Positions 41,275 to 49,365 of a stretch of 64,000 nucleotides of DNA are shown in pieces (positions within the stretch are counted from its first letter, which is position 1; every line of letters starts with the position of its first letter). Where the stretch lies: positions 1-64,000 of the forward strand of contig CAYFGQ010000001.1 of the NCBI GenBank assembly GCA_964342525.1. The letters are read 5' to 3'. The DNA is from G963676205 sp964342525 (GTDB lineage Bacteria > Campylobacterota > Campylobacteria > Campylobacterales > Arcobacteraceae). The position numbers and the translations under genes were made by a program. Under the pieces are notes generated by a model, which worked only from the letters and a program-made list of their open reading frames with translations, had not been told where the DNA came from and did not search any database.

Positions 41275-41736
41275 TTATTTCATTAAGTATTTTACTTCAT
41301 CTTTCCATGAAACATGACATGATAGACATGTGTTTTGAAAAGTATTAAGTCCAGTCATTGCTTCATTCCAATCTTTTTTTGCCATAGCTTTTTCTATAGC
41401 TTCCACATCTTCATCCATTTTTTTATCAAAATATACTAAAGATACTTTAAAAGCCTTTCTATCTTTTTCATCCATAAGGAGCCAAGGCTTTTGTTTTGGT
41501 GCGGGATGTGTACGGATAAAATCTATACCACGATCCACAAGCATTTTGTTTTGTGATATTATACCAGTTTGGATATTATTGATAGCCATAGCCATTCCAC
41601 CCATTAGTTGTGCATAGGTGATATCCTCTTTTTTCATTGTTTTTATTAGATCATCTGCTGTTTTTTCTTTTGCTATAAGTGTATTTGAAAGTATAGCTAC
41701 AAGAGTAAGTTTTAGTAGTAGTTTTGTTTTCATCAT
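41275..41736 (-). CDS. periplasmic class II-type cytochrome c
   Basis: This 153-aa protein has a signal peptide (MMKTKLLLKLTLVAILSNTL) and a single haem motif C137-LS-C140-H141 near the C-terminus. The rest is helical, which is the layout of cytochrome c' or c-556 four-helix bundles. A sixth ligand is not obvious. It is the first gene of the operon with the response regulator and kinase, so it may relay redox state or bind a gas or metal in the signalling circuit. The link is positional. Confidence 0.82.
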   Translation of the reverse strand: MMKTKLLLKLTLVAILSNTLIAKEKTADDLIKTMKKEDITYAQLMGGMAMAINNIQTGIISQNKMLVDRGIDFIRTHPAPKQKPWLLMDEKDRKAFKVSLVYFDKKMDEDVEAIEKAMAKKDWNEAMTGLNTFQNTCLSCHVSWKDEVKYLMK

Positions 41737-41799
41737 ATTTCCTTTTTCTTTTATATGATGAAAGTATAAATCTTGAAGTTATCTATTTAGTCAAGTTTA

Positions 41800-41817
41800 G
41801 GTAAATAAAGGTAAATA
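41800..41817. promoter_or_regulatory. response-regulator site upstream of the cytochrome c operon
   Basis: GGTAAATAAAGGTAAATA, identical to 39379-39396, 64-81 bp before the cytochrome c start. It supports autoregulation of the two-component operon. Confidence 0.7.
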
Positions 41818-41835
41818 CCTTGTGTGATTTAGAAC

Positions 41836-42201
41836 TTATTTTTCACAAGAACTTTCCCAAGGGGTGATTTTTGCTCCCATAGCCTCTGCGTATTCATCTC
41901 CCCATTTTTCCATCACTTCAAAAACTTGTAGGAGTTTTTCTCCGTGAATAGTGAGTTTGTATTCTACCCTTGGTGGAACTTCTGGATATACGATACGCTC
42001 TATTAAAGTTGCTTCTTCAAGGGCTTTTATTTTTCTAGTGATAGTTCTAGATGAGGTATCTGGAATTTTTGTGGATAGCTCTGATATGCGTAGAGGTTTT
42101 TCTCTAAGATTCCATAGGATTAAAAATTTCCACTTATCATCTATAAGATTCATAGGTATTTCACTGCTACATTCAAAAGTTTTACCATTTAGTTCTATCA
42201 T
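41836..42201 (-). CDS. HxlR family regulator
   Basis: This 121-aa winged-helix regulator of the HxlR type has the core MNLIDDKWKFLILWNLREKP, the recognition helix IPDTSSRTITRKIKALEE and the wing YPEVPPRVEYKLT. C11 in GKTFECSSEIP matches the position of the redox or quinone-sensing N-terminal cysteine of YodB and HypR; a second cysteine is near the C-terminus. It is divergent from an NAD(P)H-quinone reductase-like gene, with two TTGACA/TGTCAA-type palindromes in the gap. It probably represses that gene until quinones or electrophiles modify C11. Confidence 0.92.
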   Translation of the reverse strand: MIELNGKTFECSSEIPMNLIDDKWKFLILWNLREKPLRISELSTKIPDTSSRTITRKIKALEEATLIERIVYPEVPPRVEYKLTIHGEKLLQVFEVMEKWGDEYAEAMGAKITPWESSCEK

Positions 42202-42249
42202 CTATTTCCTTTAATGGTAGTATATAATAGATCACTTTAAAACTCAATA

Positions 42250-42284
42250 TTGACATTTTTGTCTATATTTGACAAATTTGTCAA
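42250..42284. promoter_or_regulatory. two HxlR operator candidates
   Basis: A perfect palindrome TTGACAAATTTGTCAA lies at 42269-42284 and a degenerate copy TTGACATTTTTGTCTA at 42250-42265, 19 bp apart. They lie between divergent hxlR (start 42201) and the quinone reductase gene (start 42321). Confidence 0.75.
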
Positions 42285-42320
42285 TATAGTGTAGAATTTC
42301 ATAAATACAAAGGAGAATAT

Positions 42321-42842
42321 ATGAAAAAAGTATTAATTTTATTGGCTCATCCAAACTTCAATGAAGAATCAAAGATGAATAAAACTCTTCTAAATAAAGC
42401 AAAAGAGTTAGAAAATATAACAGTTGAGAATCTATATGAAAAATATCCAGATGGGAAAATAGATGTTGAGGCTGAGCAAAAGCTTATTTTGGAAAATGAT
42501 GTGGTGATTTTCCAGTTTCCACTTTATTGGTTTAGTTCACCTGCACTTTTAAGACAGTGGCAAGATGATGTATTGACATACAATTTTGCTTTTGGTGAAG
42601 ATTATCAGCTTGAGGGTAAAACTTTGGCAGTGGCTACTACTATGGCTGGAGCTGAGCAGACATATATCGATACTGGGATTTTAGTGGATGATTATCTAAA
42701 ACCTATGGAAGGGATCGCTCAGTATGTGAAGATGGACTACGCAGGGGCATTTAAATCTTATAATTCATATGTGATCACTGATGAAGAGCTTGAAAGCGAT
42801 GCTTTAAAATATAAAGAGTTTTTATCAAATCTACAAAAATAA
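42321..42842 (+). CDS. flavodoxin-fold NAD(P)H:quinone oxidoreductase
   Basis: This 173-aa protein of the Fold_2 flavodoxin type (KefF/YwrO/MdaB group) has an N-terminal FMN phosphate loop region MKKVLILLAHPNFNEES and the QFPLYWFSSPALLRQWQDDV segment that shapes the flavin pocket. GAEQTYIDTG follows. It reduces quinones or nitro compounds by two electrons, avoiding semiquinones. Control by the divergent HxlR regulator fits the known pairing of such reductases with thiol-based sensors. The start has AAAGGAG. Confidence 0.9.
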   Translation: MKKVLILLAHPNFNEESKMNKTLLNKAKELENITVENLYEKYPDGKIDVEAEQKLILENDVVIFQFPLYWFSSPALLRQWQDDVLTYNFAFGEDYQLEGKTLAVATTMAGAEQTYIDTGILVDDYLKPMEGIAQYVKMDYAGAFKSYNSYVITDEELESDALKYKEFLSNLQK

Positions 42843-42847
42843 ATCTA

Positions 42848-42875
42848 CTAAGGGAAAAAGATATTTTTCTCTTAG
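42848..42875 (+). terminator. hairpin after the quinone reductase gene
   Basis: CTAAGGGAAAAA / TTTTTCTCTTAG, a 12-bp stem with one G-U pair and 4-nt loop, 5 bp past the stop. Confidence 0.65.
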
Positions 42876-42922
42876 CTTCTATTAAATAAATCAAATTTAA
42901 GAAAACCTGTGCAATAATTTTA

Positions 42923-42938
42923 CTAACTAAATAGTTAG
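42923..42938. promoter_or_regulatory. TetR operator upstream of tetR
   Basis: CTAACTA-AA-TAGTTAG, 11 bp before the tetR ATG. It is a variant of the TAACTAACTAGTTAGTTA palindrome seen again at 43581 and 43942. Confidence 0.7.
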
Positions 42939-42949
42939 TTAGGAATAAA

Positions 42950-43555
42950 ATGAAAAAAAGAAATGCAACACAAACTAAAGAGTTGATCTTAAATGTAGCT
43001 ACAAATGAGTTCTCAAAATATGGATATGATGGGCTTAGGGTAGATGATCTAGCAGCAAGAGCTGGAGTAAATAAGGCAACTATCTATTATCACTTTAAAG
43101 ATAAAAGCTTCTTATATCAGACTATTTTATTTGATATGTCTCAATTTATATTGGACAATGTACATAAAAAACTTATAGATAAAAAAACAGCACAAGAGAA
43201 ACTTGAAGCATTTTTGGATGCGGTTGTTTTTGTGGTGACTAACAAAAGGGATGTGGCAAAAATACTTATGCAAGAGTTATCTTTTAATGGAAAAAATTTC
43301 AGTGATGAAGTAAAAGCTGAATTTTTTAAGATTGTTGCTATTTTGATAGGTATTTTAAAAGAGGGTAAAGAGACAAAAGTCTTTAGGGATGTTGATCCAT
43401 TTTTGATCCATGCTACTACTGTGGGTGGTATCAATTATTATCTTAGTATGCAAGAGCTTGCACAAAATGAAGATAAAGATAGATTTCCTATCTCTTTTAA
43501 AGAAAATGGTGTAAATGATATCAAAGAGATGATTTTGAACTATGTAAAAATATAG
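42950..43555 (+). CDS. TetR family regulator of the efflux cluster
   Basis: This 201-aa TetR protein has the N-terminal helix-turn-helix LRVDDLAARAGVNKATIYYHF followed by KDKSFLYQTI, and the helical ligand domain has the usual length. Near-identical palindromes precede its own gene, the 103-aa ORF and the MFS gene, so it likely represses all three units and the MFS-adaptor-RND operon. The ligand is unknown. Confidence 0.92.
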   Translation: MKKRNATQTKELILNVATNEFSKYGYDGLRVDDLAARAGVNKATIYYHFKDKSFLYQTILFDMSQFILDNVHKKLIDKKTAQEKLEAFLDAVVFVVTNKRDVAKILMQELSFNGKNFSDEVKAEFFKIVAILIGILKEGKETKVFRDVDPFLIHATTVGGINYYLSMQELAQNEDKDRFPISFKENGVNDIKEMILNYVKI

Positions 43556-43580
43556 TTCAAAATTTTTTTTAATCTATAAT

Positions 43581-43598
43581 TAACTAACTAGTTAGTTA
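43581..43598. promoter_or_regulatory. TetR operator upstream of the 103-aa ORF
   Basis: TAACTAACTAGTTAGTTA, a perfect 18-bp palindrome, 13 bp before the ATG at 43612. Confidence 0.8.
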
Positions 43599-43611
43599 TA
43601 AAAGGGAAAAT

Positions 43612-43923
43612 ATGTTTGAATTTATAATGGAATCTAAAATAGAAAAATGCCAAGGGGAGAGCTTAAAAGCTAATACTGTTCTTAGCAAATCTATAAAAGA
43701 TGCTTTTGGGAAATCTTTTGAGCAAGATTTGATGGAAGATATAGAAAATCTTATTTTAAAAGCTGCAAAGCAAAAAGATAAAACTAAAAGGGCTGCTTTA
43801 GTTAAAAAAGCAAGGGGTATTGAGACTCTACTACTGATCTCTTTTGCAAATCAAGGTCAACACTTGATGGCACAAGGGATGGCAAATAAATTTGAAAAAT
43901 TTAGACTAGAGAATCTGGGATAA
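43612..43923 (+). CDS. small helical protein of unknown function in the efflux cluster
   Basis: This 103-aa protein has no signal peptide or membrane segment. It is predicted nearly all helical and Lys-rich (KAAKQKDKTKRAALVKKARG), with a possible amphipathic C-terminal part. I recognise no family. It has its own TetR operator and a good AAAAGGGAAAA ribosome site, and lies between tetR and the MFS gene. It should therefore be induced together with the pumps. It might be a cytosolic binder or an accessory of the pump, but the sequence does not show which. Confidence 0.7.
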   Translation: MFEFIMESKIEKCQGESLKANTVLSKSIKDAFGKSFEQDLMEDIENLILKAAKQKDKTKRAALVKKARGIETLLLISFANQGQHLMAQGMANKFEKFRLENLG

Positions 43924-43941
43924 TTTTTTTTAATATATGAT

Positions 43942-43959
43942 TAACCAACTAGTTAGTTG
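43942..43959. promoter_or_regulatory. TetR operator upstream of the MFS gene
   Basis: TAACCAACTAGTTAGTTG, two changes from the perfect site at 43581-43598, 14 bp before the MFS ATG. Confidence 0.75.
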
Positions 43960-43972
43960 ATAAAGGAAATAA

Positions 43973-45109
43973 ATGGAAAAACAAATAAAAAAAACAAAGA
44001 TCATCATACTTCTTCTTTCTATGATAGCAATGATGTCAAATGTAGCCATAGTGACGGCATTGCCACAGATACAAGGGCATTTCTCAAATATAGCAAATAT
44101 AGAATTTTATTCTAAATTATTACTTACTTTGCCCTCTTTGTCTATCGCTCTTTTATCTCCTATATTGGGGCATTTTATATATATGTTTGGGCAAAAAAAG
44201 GCAACTATTGTGGCACTGCTTTTATTTAGTTATTTAGGCAGTGTGGGATTATATATAGAGGATATCTCTACACTTTTAATCTCTAGATTTTTACTTGGAA
44301 TTGCTGTGGCGATGTTGATGATCGTATCCACATCTTTGATAGGTGAACTATTTCATGGGAAAGAAAGGGATAAGTTTATAGGAATCCAAGGGGCATTTAT
44401 ATCCCTTGGGGGAGTTTTATTTGTTTTGATGAGTGGGGTATTGTCTGATGTGGATTGGAGATATACCTTTGGTATCTATTTTGTGGGGATTTTACTTTTA
44501 CCTTTGGTTGTAGTAAATCTAAAAGAAAAGATAAGTTTAGACGTCTCGATCCAAAGTTTAGATACTTCAAAAACAAAATTGATAAATATACTTATCTTGG
44601 CATTTTTAGTTATGTTGCTTTTTTATATTTTACCTACACAAATCCCTTTTCTTCTAAGTGAGAAATATAATGCATCAAGTCTATTTACTGGTTGTGTGAT
44701 AGCTTTGATCTTTATCTCAAATGCAATAGGAGCCATCTTATTTCAAAAACTAAAAGAGAGATATTCTAATGTTGCTATATATTTGATGGGGGTATCTATA
44801 GTTGCTTTAGGTCTTATAGCCATATATTTTATTCCAAATAAGTTTCTATTTTTCCCAATCTCTGTGGCCTTTGGAATCGGAGGTGGTTTACTTATGGTAA
44901 ATGTCTCTTCATGGTTACTAAGTAGATCAAATGATGAAAATAGGATCAAAAACTCAGCATATCTTACAAGTGCACTATTTTTAGGACAGTTTTTCTCACC
45001 AATAGTTTTTCAGCCTATGGTTCAGATTTTGGGAAGGGATGAGTTTTTTATCACCCTTGGTTTATCCATTATTTTTATAGTTTTAATCACATTTTTTAAA
45101 AGGAGATAA
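43973..45109 (+). CDS. MFS efflux transporter
   Basis: This 378-aa, 12-helix major facilitator has VAIVTALPQIQGHFS in TM1, PILGHFIYMFGQKKAT (motif A) after TM2, SRFLLGIAVAMLM in TM4, and GVLFVLMSGVLSDVDWRYTF (motif C region) in TM5. It is the drug/proton antiporter 1 type (Bcr-like), slightly short. It is the first gene of an operon with an RND adaptor and permease (1-bp gap). An MFS and an RND pump sharing one adaptor transcript is uncommon. Confidence 0.9.
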   Translation: MEKQIKKTKIIILLLSMIAMMSNVAIVTALPQIQGHFSNIANIEFYSKLLLTLPSLSIALLSPILGHFIYMFGQKKATIVALLLFSYLGSVGLYIEDISTLLISRFLLGIAVAMLMIVSTSLIGELFHGKERDKFIGIQGAFISLGGVLFVLMSGVLSDVDWRYTFGIYFVGILLLPLVVVNLKEKISLDVSIQSLDTSKTKLINILILAFLVMLLFYILPTQIPFLLSEKYNASSLFTGCVIALIFISNAIGAILFQKLKERYSNVAIYLMGVSIVALGLIAIYFIPNKFLFFPISVAFGIGGGLLMVNVSSWLLSRSNDENRIKNSAYLTSALFLGQFFSPIVFQPMVQILGRDEFFITLGLSIIFIVLITFFKRR

Positions 45110-45110
45110 T

Positions 45111-46307
45111 ATGAAGAAAAAACTAATAGTATTTATACCTATAATTGTAGCAATTGCTACAATAGTCTATCTAGCAAAAAGTAAGCCAGAGCCTAAAAAG
45201 ATAGAAAAAGTAGATGAAAAAATTGTAAAAATCCAAGAGCTAAAAGCAACAGATACGAATATCTTAATTAAGAGTTTTGGAAATGTACAATCAAAAGAGG
45301 AGATAAACTTTATCTCAGCAGTATCTGGTGATATAGTTTATAAAGATGAAAAACTAATCGAGGGAAATTTTATAAAAAAAGGTGTTTTATTACTTAAAAT
45401 AGATGATAAAGAGTATAAGCTAAATATCAAAAATCTACAAGCTCAAATATCAGGAGTAGTGGCATCAAAAAAAGAGCTTGAAGTGGAGCTTTTAAGTACA
45501 AAATCCCTTTTAGAGATTGAAGAGCAAAGATTAGCCCTAGATAAAAAGGAGCTTGAGAAATATAAAAGACTAAAAACCCATGTATCTGATTCAACCCTAA
45601 GCCAATATAAAAACCAAGTTTTAGCTAGGCAAAATTCAGTGCAAAATTTACTAGGAAAACTTGAGACCTTACCACTAAAGATAAAAGCATCGCAGGCAAA
45701 TATAAAAGCCCTAGAGACTCAAAAAGAGATAGCTCAAATCTCTTTGGATGACTGTAATATCTATATGCCTTTTGATGGTATTGTATATGATATAGATGTG
45801 CAAAATAAAGAGTTTATAAATAAAAATCAGAAACTATTTCAAGCCTATGATAGCTCTAAGATGCAAATAGAATTGGAGATATCAGTATCAGAGCTTTCAA
45901 AGTTTAAAGATATAAATGATTTAGAAGATATAAAGGCTCAACTTTATAGCTCTTCATTGGATAAAAATTTTAAATCAAGTTTTGTAAATATCTCAAAAAA
46001 TATCAATGAAAAAACAAGAACTTTGAGTTTGTTATTTAAAATTGAGGAGCCGATTTATAAAGGTGTGTTTTTAGATGCTGAAGTAGTGGCTAAACAATAC
46101 AAAGATGTGATATCAATCCCTAAAAATATCTATAAAAATGAAAAGGTAGCCATAGTTTTAGATGGTAGATTACATTTTAAAGATGTGAAGATAATCGATG
46201 AAAATATTGATTCATATATTGTTGAGGGATTACAAGAGGGTGATAATCTTATAATCTCAAATCTACCCGATGCTATTGAAGGGATGAAATTAAAGGTTGT
46301 AAAATGA
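45111..46307 (+). CDS. RND efflux periplasmic adaptor
   Basis: This 398-aa membrane-fusion protein has an N-terminal anchor (MKKKLIVFIPIIVAIATIVY) and a barrel-sandwich half (GDIVYKDEKLIEGNFIKKGV). A helical hairpin at about 100-200 is followed by the second lipoyl half (IYMPFDGIVYDIDVQNKEF) and a beta-barrel domain. It links an inner-membrane pump to an outer-membrane channel. It overlaps the RND gene by 4 bp and follows the MFS gene by 1 bp. No outer-membrane factor (TolC-like) gene is in the window. Confidence 0.92.
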   Translation: MKKKLIVFIPIIVAIATIVYLAKSKPEPKKIEKVDEKIVKIQELKATDTNILIKSFGNVQSKEEINFISAVSGDIVYKDEKLIEGNFIKKGVLLLKIDDKEYKLNIKNLQAQISGVVASKKELEVELLSTKSLLEIEEQRLALDKKELEKYKRLKTHVSDSTLSQYKNQVLARQNSVQNLLGKLETLPLKIKASQANIKALETQKEIAQISLDDCNIYMPFDGIVYDIDVQNKEFINKNQKLFQAYDSSKMQIELEISVSELSKFKDINDLEDIKAQLYSSSLDKNFKSSFVNISKNINEKTRTLSLLFKIEEPIYKGVFLDAEVVAKQYKDVISIPKNIYKNEKVAIVLDGRLHFKDVKIIDENIDSYIVEGLQEGDNLIISNLPDAIEGMKLKVVK

Positions 46308-49300
46308 TACAGTATTTTGCCACACATAAAACAGCAGCAAATCTTATAATGCTATTTTTTATCATTATAGGATTTAGCTCCTTATCAAAACTTCAACTTG
46401 AAACCTTACCAAAGATGGATCTAAAAGATGTACAGATTCAAGTGACTTATCCTGGTGCTACAGCAAATGATGTTGAGAGTGGGGTGTGTAGAAAACTTGA
46501 AGATGCTATCGAAGGTGTAGCCAATCTTGAAGAGATAGCTTGTGAATCAAGGGAAGGTGTAGGTATAGCAAAGGCTCAGATTATTGAGGGTGCAAATTGG
46601 AGTGAGTTTGTTGATGATATCAAAAAAGAGGTGGATTCAATTGATAACTTCCCAAATCAAATAGATAAGGTAACTATTACAGAGCTAAATAAAAAAGAGC
46701 AAGTGATTGATATAGTGATCTATAGTGATAATGCAAAACTAAATCTAAAAGAGTATGCAAATACCATAAAAGAAGATCTTCAAAAGATAAAAGGTATATC
46801 TCTAGTGGATATAAATGGTGTCTCTGAACATGAATTTAGAGTATCAATCCCCCTATCAAATCTTTTAAAATATGATTTAAGTATGAATGAAATCTCAGAG
46901 CAATTAAGATCACAAAATATAAATATCCCAGCAGGAATTGTGGAGAATAAGGATCAAGAGTATTTTATAAAGTTTGAAAATGAGAAAAAAGATATCTCAA
47001 ATCTTGGTGATATCATTATAGTAAACTCTACAAATGCAGAGATCAAACTATCTGAGATAGCAAAAATAGAGGAGCGTTTTAAACTTGATGAAGAAAAAAT
47101 CATCTTCAATGGTAAAAGTGCAATAGTACTAAAAATCCAAAAGACAAGATCCCAAGATACAGTTAAAATAGCAAAAATCGTAAAAGAGTATGTGGCAAAT
47201 AAAAGCTTTCCAAGTTCTATAAAAGTGGAGCTTATAAATGATCTATCTGCTTTAACACTAGATAGATTAAAGCTTTTAACTGACAATGCTTTACAAGGGA
47301 TTATCCTAGTGTTTTTAACTTTGTGGCTATTTTTTAGGATACGTTTTGCCTTTTGGGTATCTATGGGATTGCCTGTGTCATTTTTAGGCGGATTATGGCT
47401 TATGAGTATCTTTGGGGTATCAATTAATATGCTTACAATGGTAGCTCTTCTTATAGCTATAGGGATACTTATGGATGATGCTATTGTGATCTCTGAAAAT
47501 ATTGCAAGGGAGTTTAAAAAAACATCAGATGTAAAACACTCCATAGTTGTAGGTGTACAAAAGGTAAAAAATGGTGTGCTTTCTTCATTTTTTACAACTT
47601 GTGCTATTTTTATCCCTTTATCTTTTATCGTTGGGGAGATGGGGCAGGTTTTAAAGATGGTGCCTATTGTACTTATTTTGGTATTGGTTATCTCACTTAT
47701 TGAGGCATTTTTTATTTTACCAAATCACCTATCCCATAGTTTAGAGGATATAAATACTACAAATAAATTTAGAATAGCTTTTGATAAAAAGATTGATTTT
47801 ATAAAAGAGAATATTGTGGGTAGGTTTGTACAAAAAGCTATTGATTATAGGTATTTGTTTTTAAGTTCTATGTTTGCTTTATTTATTTTTTCTTTAGCTT
47901 TACTTGTAAGTGGAGTTGTGAAGTTTCAAGCTTTTCCTGATATTGAGGGGGATTTTGTGGAAGCTAGGATCATAATGCCCCAAGGAACACCACTAGAAGA
48001 TACAACAAAGGTGGTGCAAAATATTATAAATGAAGCAAAAGCTATTGATAAAGAGTATTTAGAAAAACATGGAAAAAGTCTTATCAAAAACTATGCAGTG
48101 TATTATAATAAAAATGTAGACTCCTATGAAAAGGGTAAACATATAGCTACTATCTCTTTAGAGCTTTTAACCTCAAACCAAAGAGAGATGCAGATGAAAG
48201 ACTTTATAACAAAGTGGAAAAAATCCGCAGATAAAAATCCTGATGCTTTATTGATAGCTTTTAAAGAGCCGGGGCTTTTAGTGGGTGGTTTACCTATTGA
48301 GATAAAACTATTTTCTAAAGATTTAAAAGAGCTTGATAAAGCCTCAAGGGAATTAACCTCTTGGGTTGAATCTTATGATGGGGTATTTTATGTGAGTTCT
48401 GATCTAAGACTTGGTAAAAAAGAGTATGCTATAAGTTTAAAGGAGGGGAGTTTAACCCTTGGTATCACTTCACAAATGGTTGCAAATGAGTTAAGAACTG
48501 CTTTATATGGTTTTGAGACAAATGAGTTTCAAAAAGATAAGGAGAGTATCCAAGTAAATGTAAGACTTGATGATAATACAAACCTTGAAGATATAAAAAG
48601 GCTCAAAATAAAAGGTGTACCTTTAAGTGAGATTGCTCATATAAAAGAGCTAAGAAACTATTCAAGAATCAACCGTATAGATAAACAAAGGGTAGTAACA
48701 GTTCAAGGGGAGATAGATACAAGAAAAGCAAATGCAGCTGAGATTTTAGCCCATACTCAAAAGAAGTTTTTCCCAGTATTAAAAGAGAAATACCCAAATG
48801 TGGAAGTGAAGGTTTATGGACAAGCAAAGGAGTCTCAAAAAACAGGAAAGTCTTTTGCTAGTGGTTTCGCTGTAGGTTTATTTTTGATCTTTTTACTTTT
48901 ATCTTTACAGTTTAAATCTTATCTAGAGCCTATTATTGTGATGTCTATTATTCCACTTACTTTTATAGGTGTGGTTTGGGGACATTTTATCATGGGGATA
49001 AATTTAGCCTTTCCTTCTATCATGGGATATGTATCTTTGGCTGGTATTGTTATCAATGGTAGTATTTTATTGGTACTATTTTTAAAATCCCATGTGGGTG
49101 TTTTAGGATTTGATAATGCCTTAGTTCAAGCAGCTAAAGATAGGTTTACCCCTATTATGCTCACATCAGTTACAACTATGGCTGGGCTTTTACCTTTACT
49201 TTTTGAGACTAGTTTACAAGCTCAGGTTTTGATACCACTAGTAGTATCAATTGTATTTGGTCTTTTTAGCTCAACCGTGATGGTGCTTTTTGTAGTGCCT

Positions 49301-49339
49301 GTATTATATAAGGTGATTGATGATTTTAAGAGTAAATAA
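46304..49339 (+). CDS. RND family efflux permease (HAE type)
   Basis: This 1011-aa proton-driven pump has twelve helices and two large periplasmic loops. TM4 carries the proton-relay pair in IAIGILMDDAIVISENIARE. The family porter start is QVTYPGATANDVESGVCRKLE, and GYVSLAGIVINGSILLVLF lies in TM10. The length is typical of hydrophobe/amphiphile exporters. It is the last gene of the TetR-controlled operon and is followed by a bidirectional terminator. Confidence 0.95.
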   Translation: MIQYFATHKTAANLIMLFFIIIGFSSLSKLQLETLPKMDLKDVQIQVTYPGATANDVESGVCRKLEDAIEGVANLEEIACESREGVGIAKAQIIEGANWSEFVDDIKKEVDSIDNFPNQIDKVTITELNKKEQVIDIVIYSDNAKLNLKEYANTIKEDLQKIKGISLVDINGVSEHEFRVSIPLSNLLKYDLSMNEISEQLRSQNINIPAGIVENKDQEYFIKFENEKKDISNLGDIIIVNSTNAEIKLSEIAKIEERFKLDEEKIIFNGKSAIVLKIQKTRSQDTVKIAKIVKEYVANKSFPSSIKVELINDLSALTLDRLKLLTDNALQGIILVFLTLWLFFRIRFAFWVSMGLPVSFLGGLWLMSIFGVSINMLTMVALLIAIGILMDDAIVISENIAREFKKTSDVKHSIVVGVQKVKNGVLSSFFTTCAIFIPLSFIVGEMGQVLKMVPIVLILVLVISLIEAFFILPNHLSHSLEDINTTNKFRIAFDKKIDFIKENIVGRFVQKAIDYRYLFLSSMFALFIFSLALLVSGVVKFQAFPDIEGDFVEARIIMPQGTPLEDTTKVVQNIINEAKAIDKEYLEKHGKSLIKNYAVYYNKNVDSYEKGKHIATISLELLTSNQREMQMKDFITKWKKSADKNPDALLIAFKEPGLLVGGLPIEIKLFSKDLKELDKASRELTSWVESYDGVFYVSSDLRLGKKEYAISLKEGSLTLGITSQMVANELRTALYGFETNEFQKDKESIQVNVRLDDNTNLEDIKRLKIKGVPLSEIAHIKELRNYSRINRIDKQRVVTVQGEIDTRKANAAEILAHTQKKFFPVLKEKYPNVEVKVYGQAKESQKTGKSFASGFAVGLFLIFLLLSLQFKSYLEPIIVMSIIPLTFIGVVWGHFIMGINLAFPSIMGYVSLAGIVINGSILLVLFLKSHVGVLGFDNALVQAAKDRFTPIMLTSVTTMAGLLPLLFETSLQAQVLIPLVVSIVFGLFSSTVMVLFVVPVLYKVIDDFKSK

Positions 49340-49365
49340 ATATAGGTATTTTACCTATATTTATT
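49335..49365. terminator. bidirectional terminator after the RND gene
   Basis: AATAAATATAGGTA-TTT-TACCTATATTTATT, perfect 14-bp stem overlapping the RND stop and the end of the convergent Rieske gene, followed by GATTTTTTAG on the plus strand. Confidence 0.8.
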
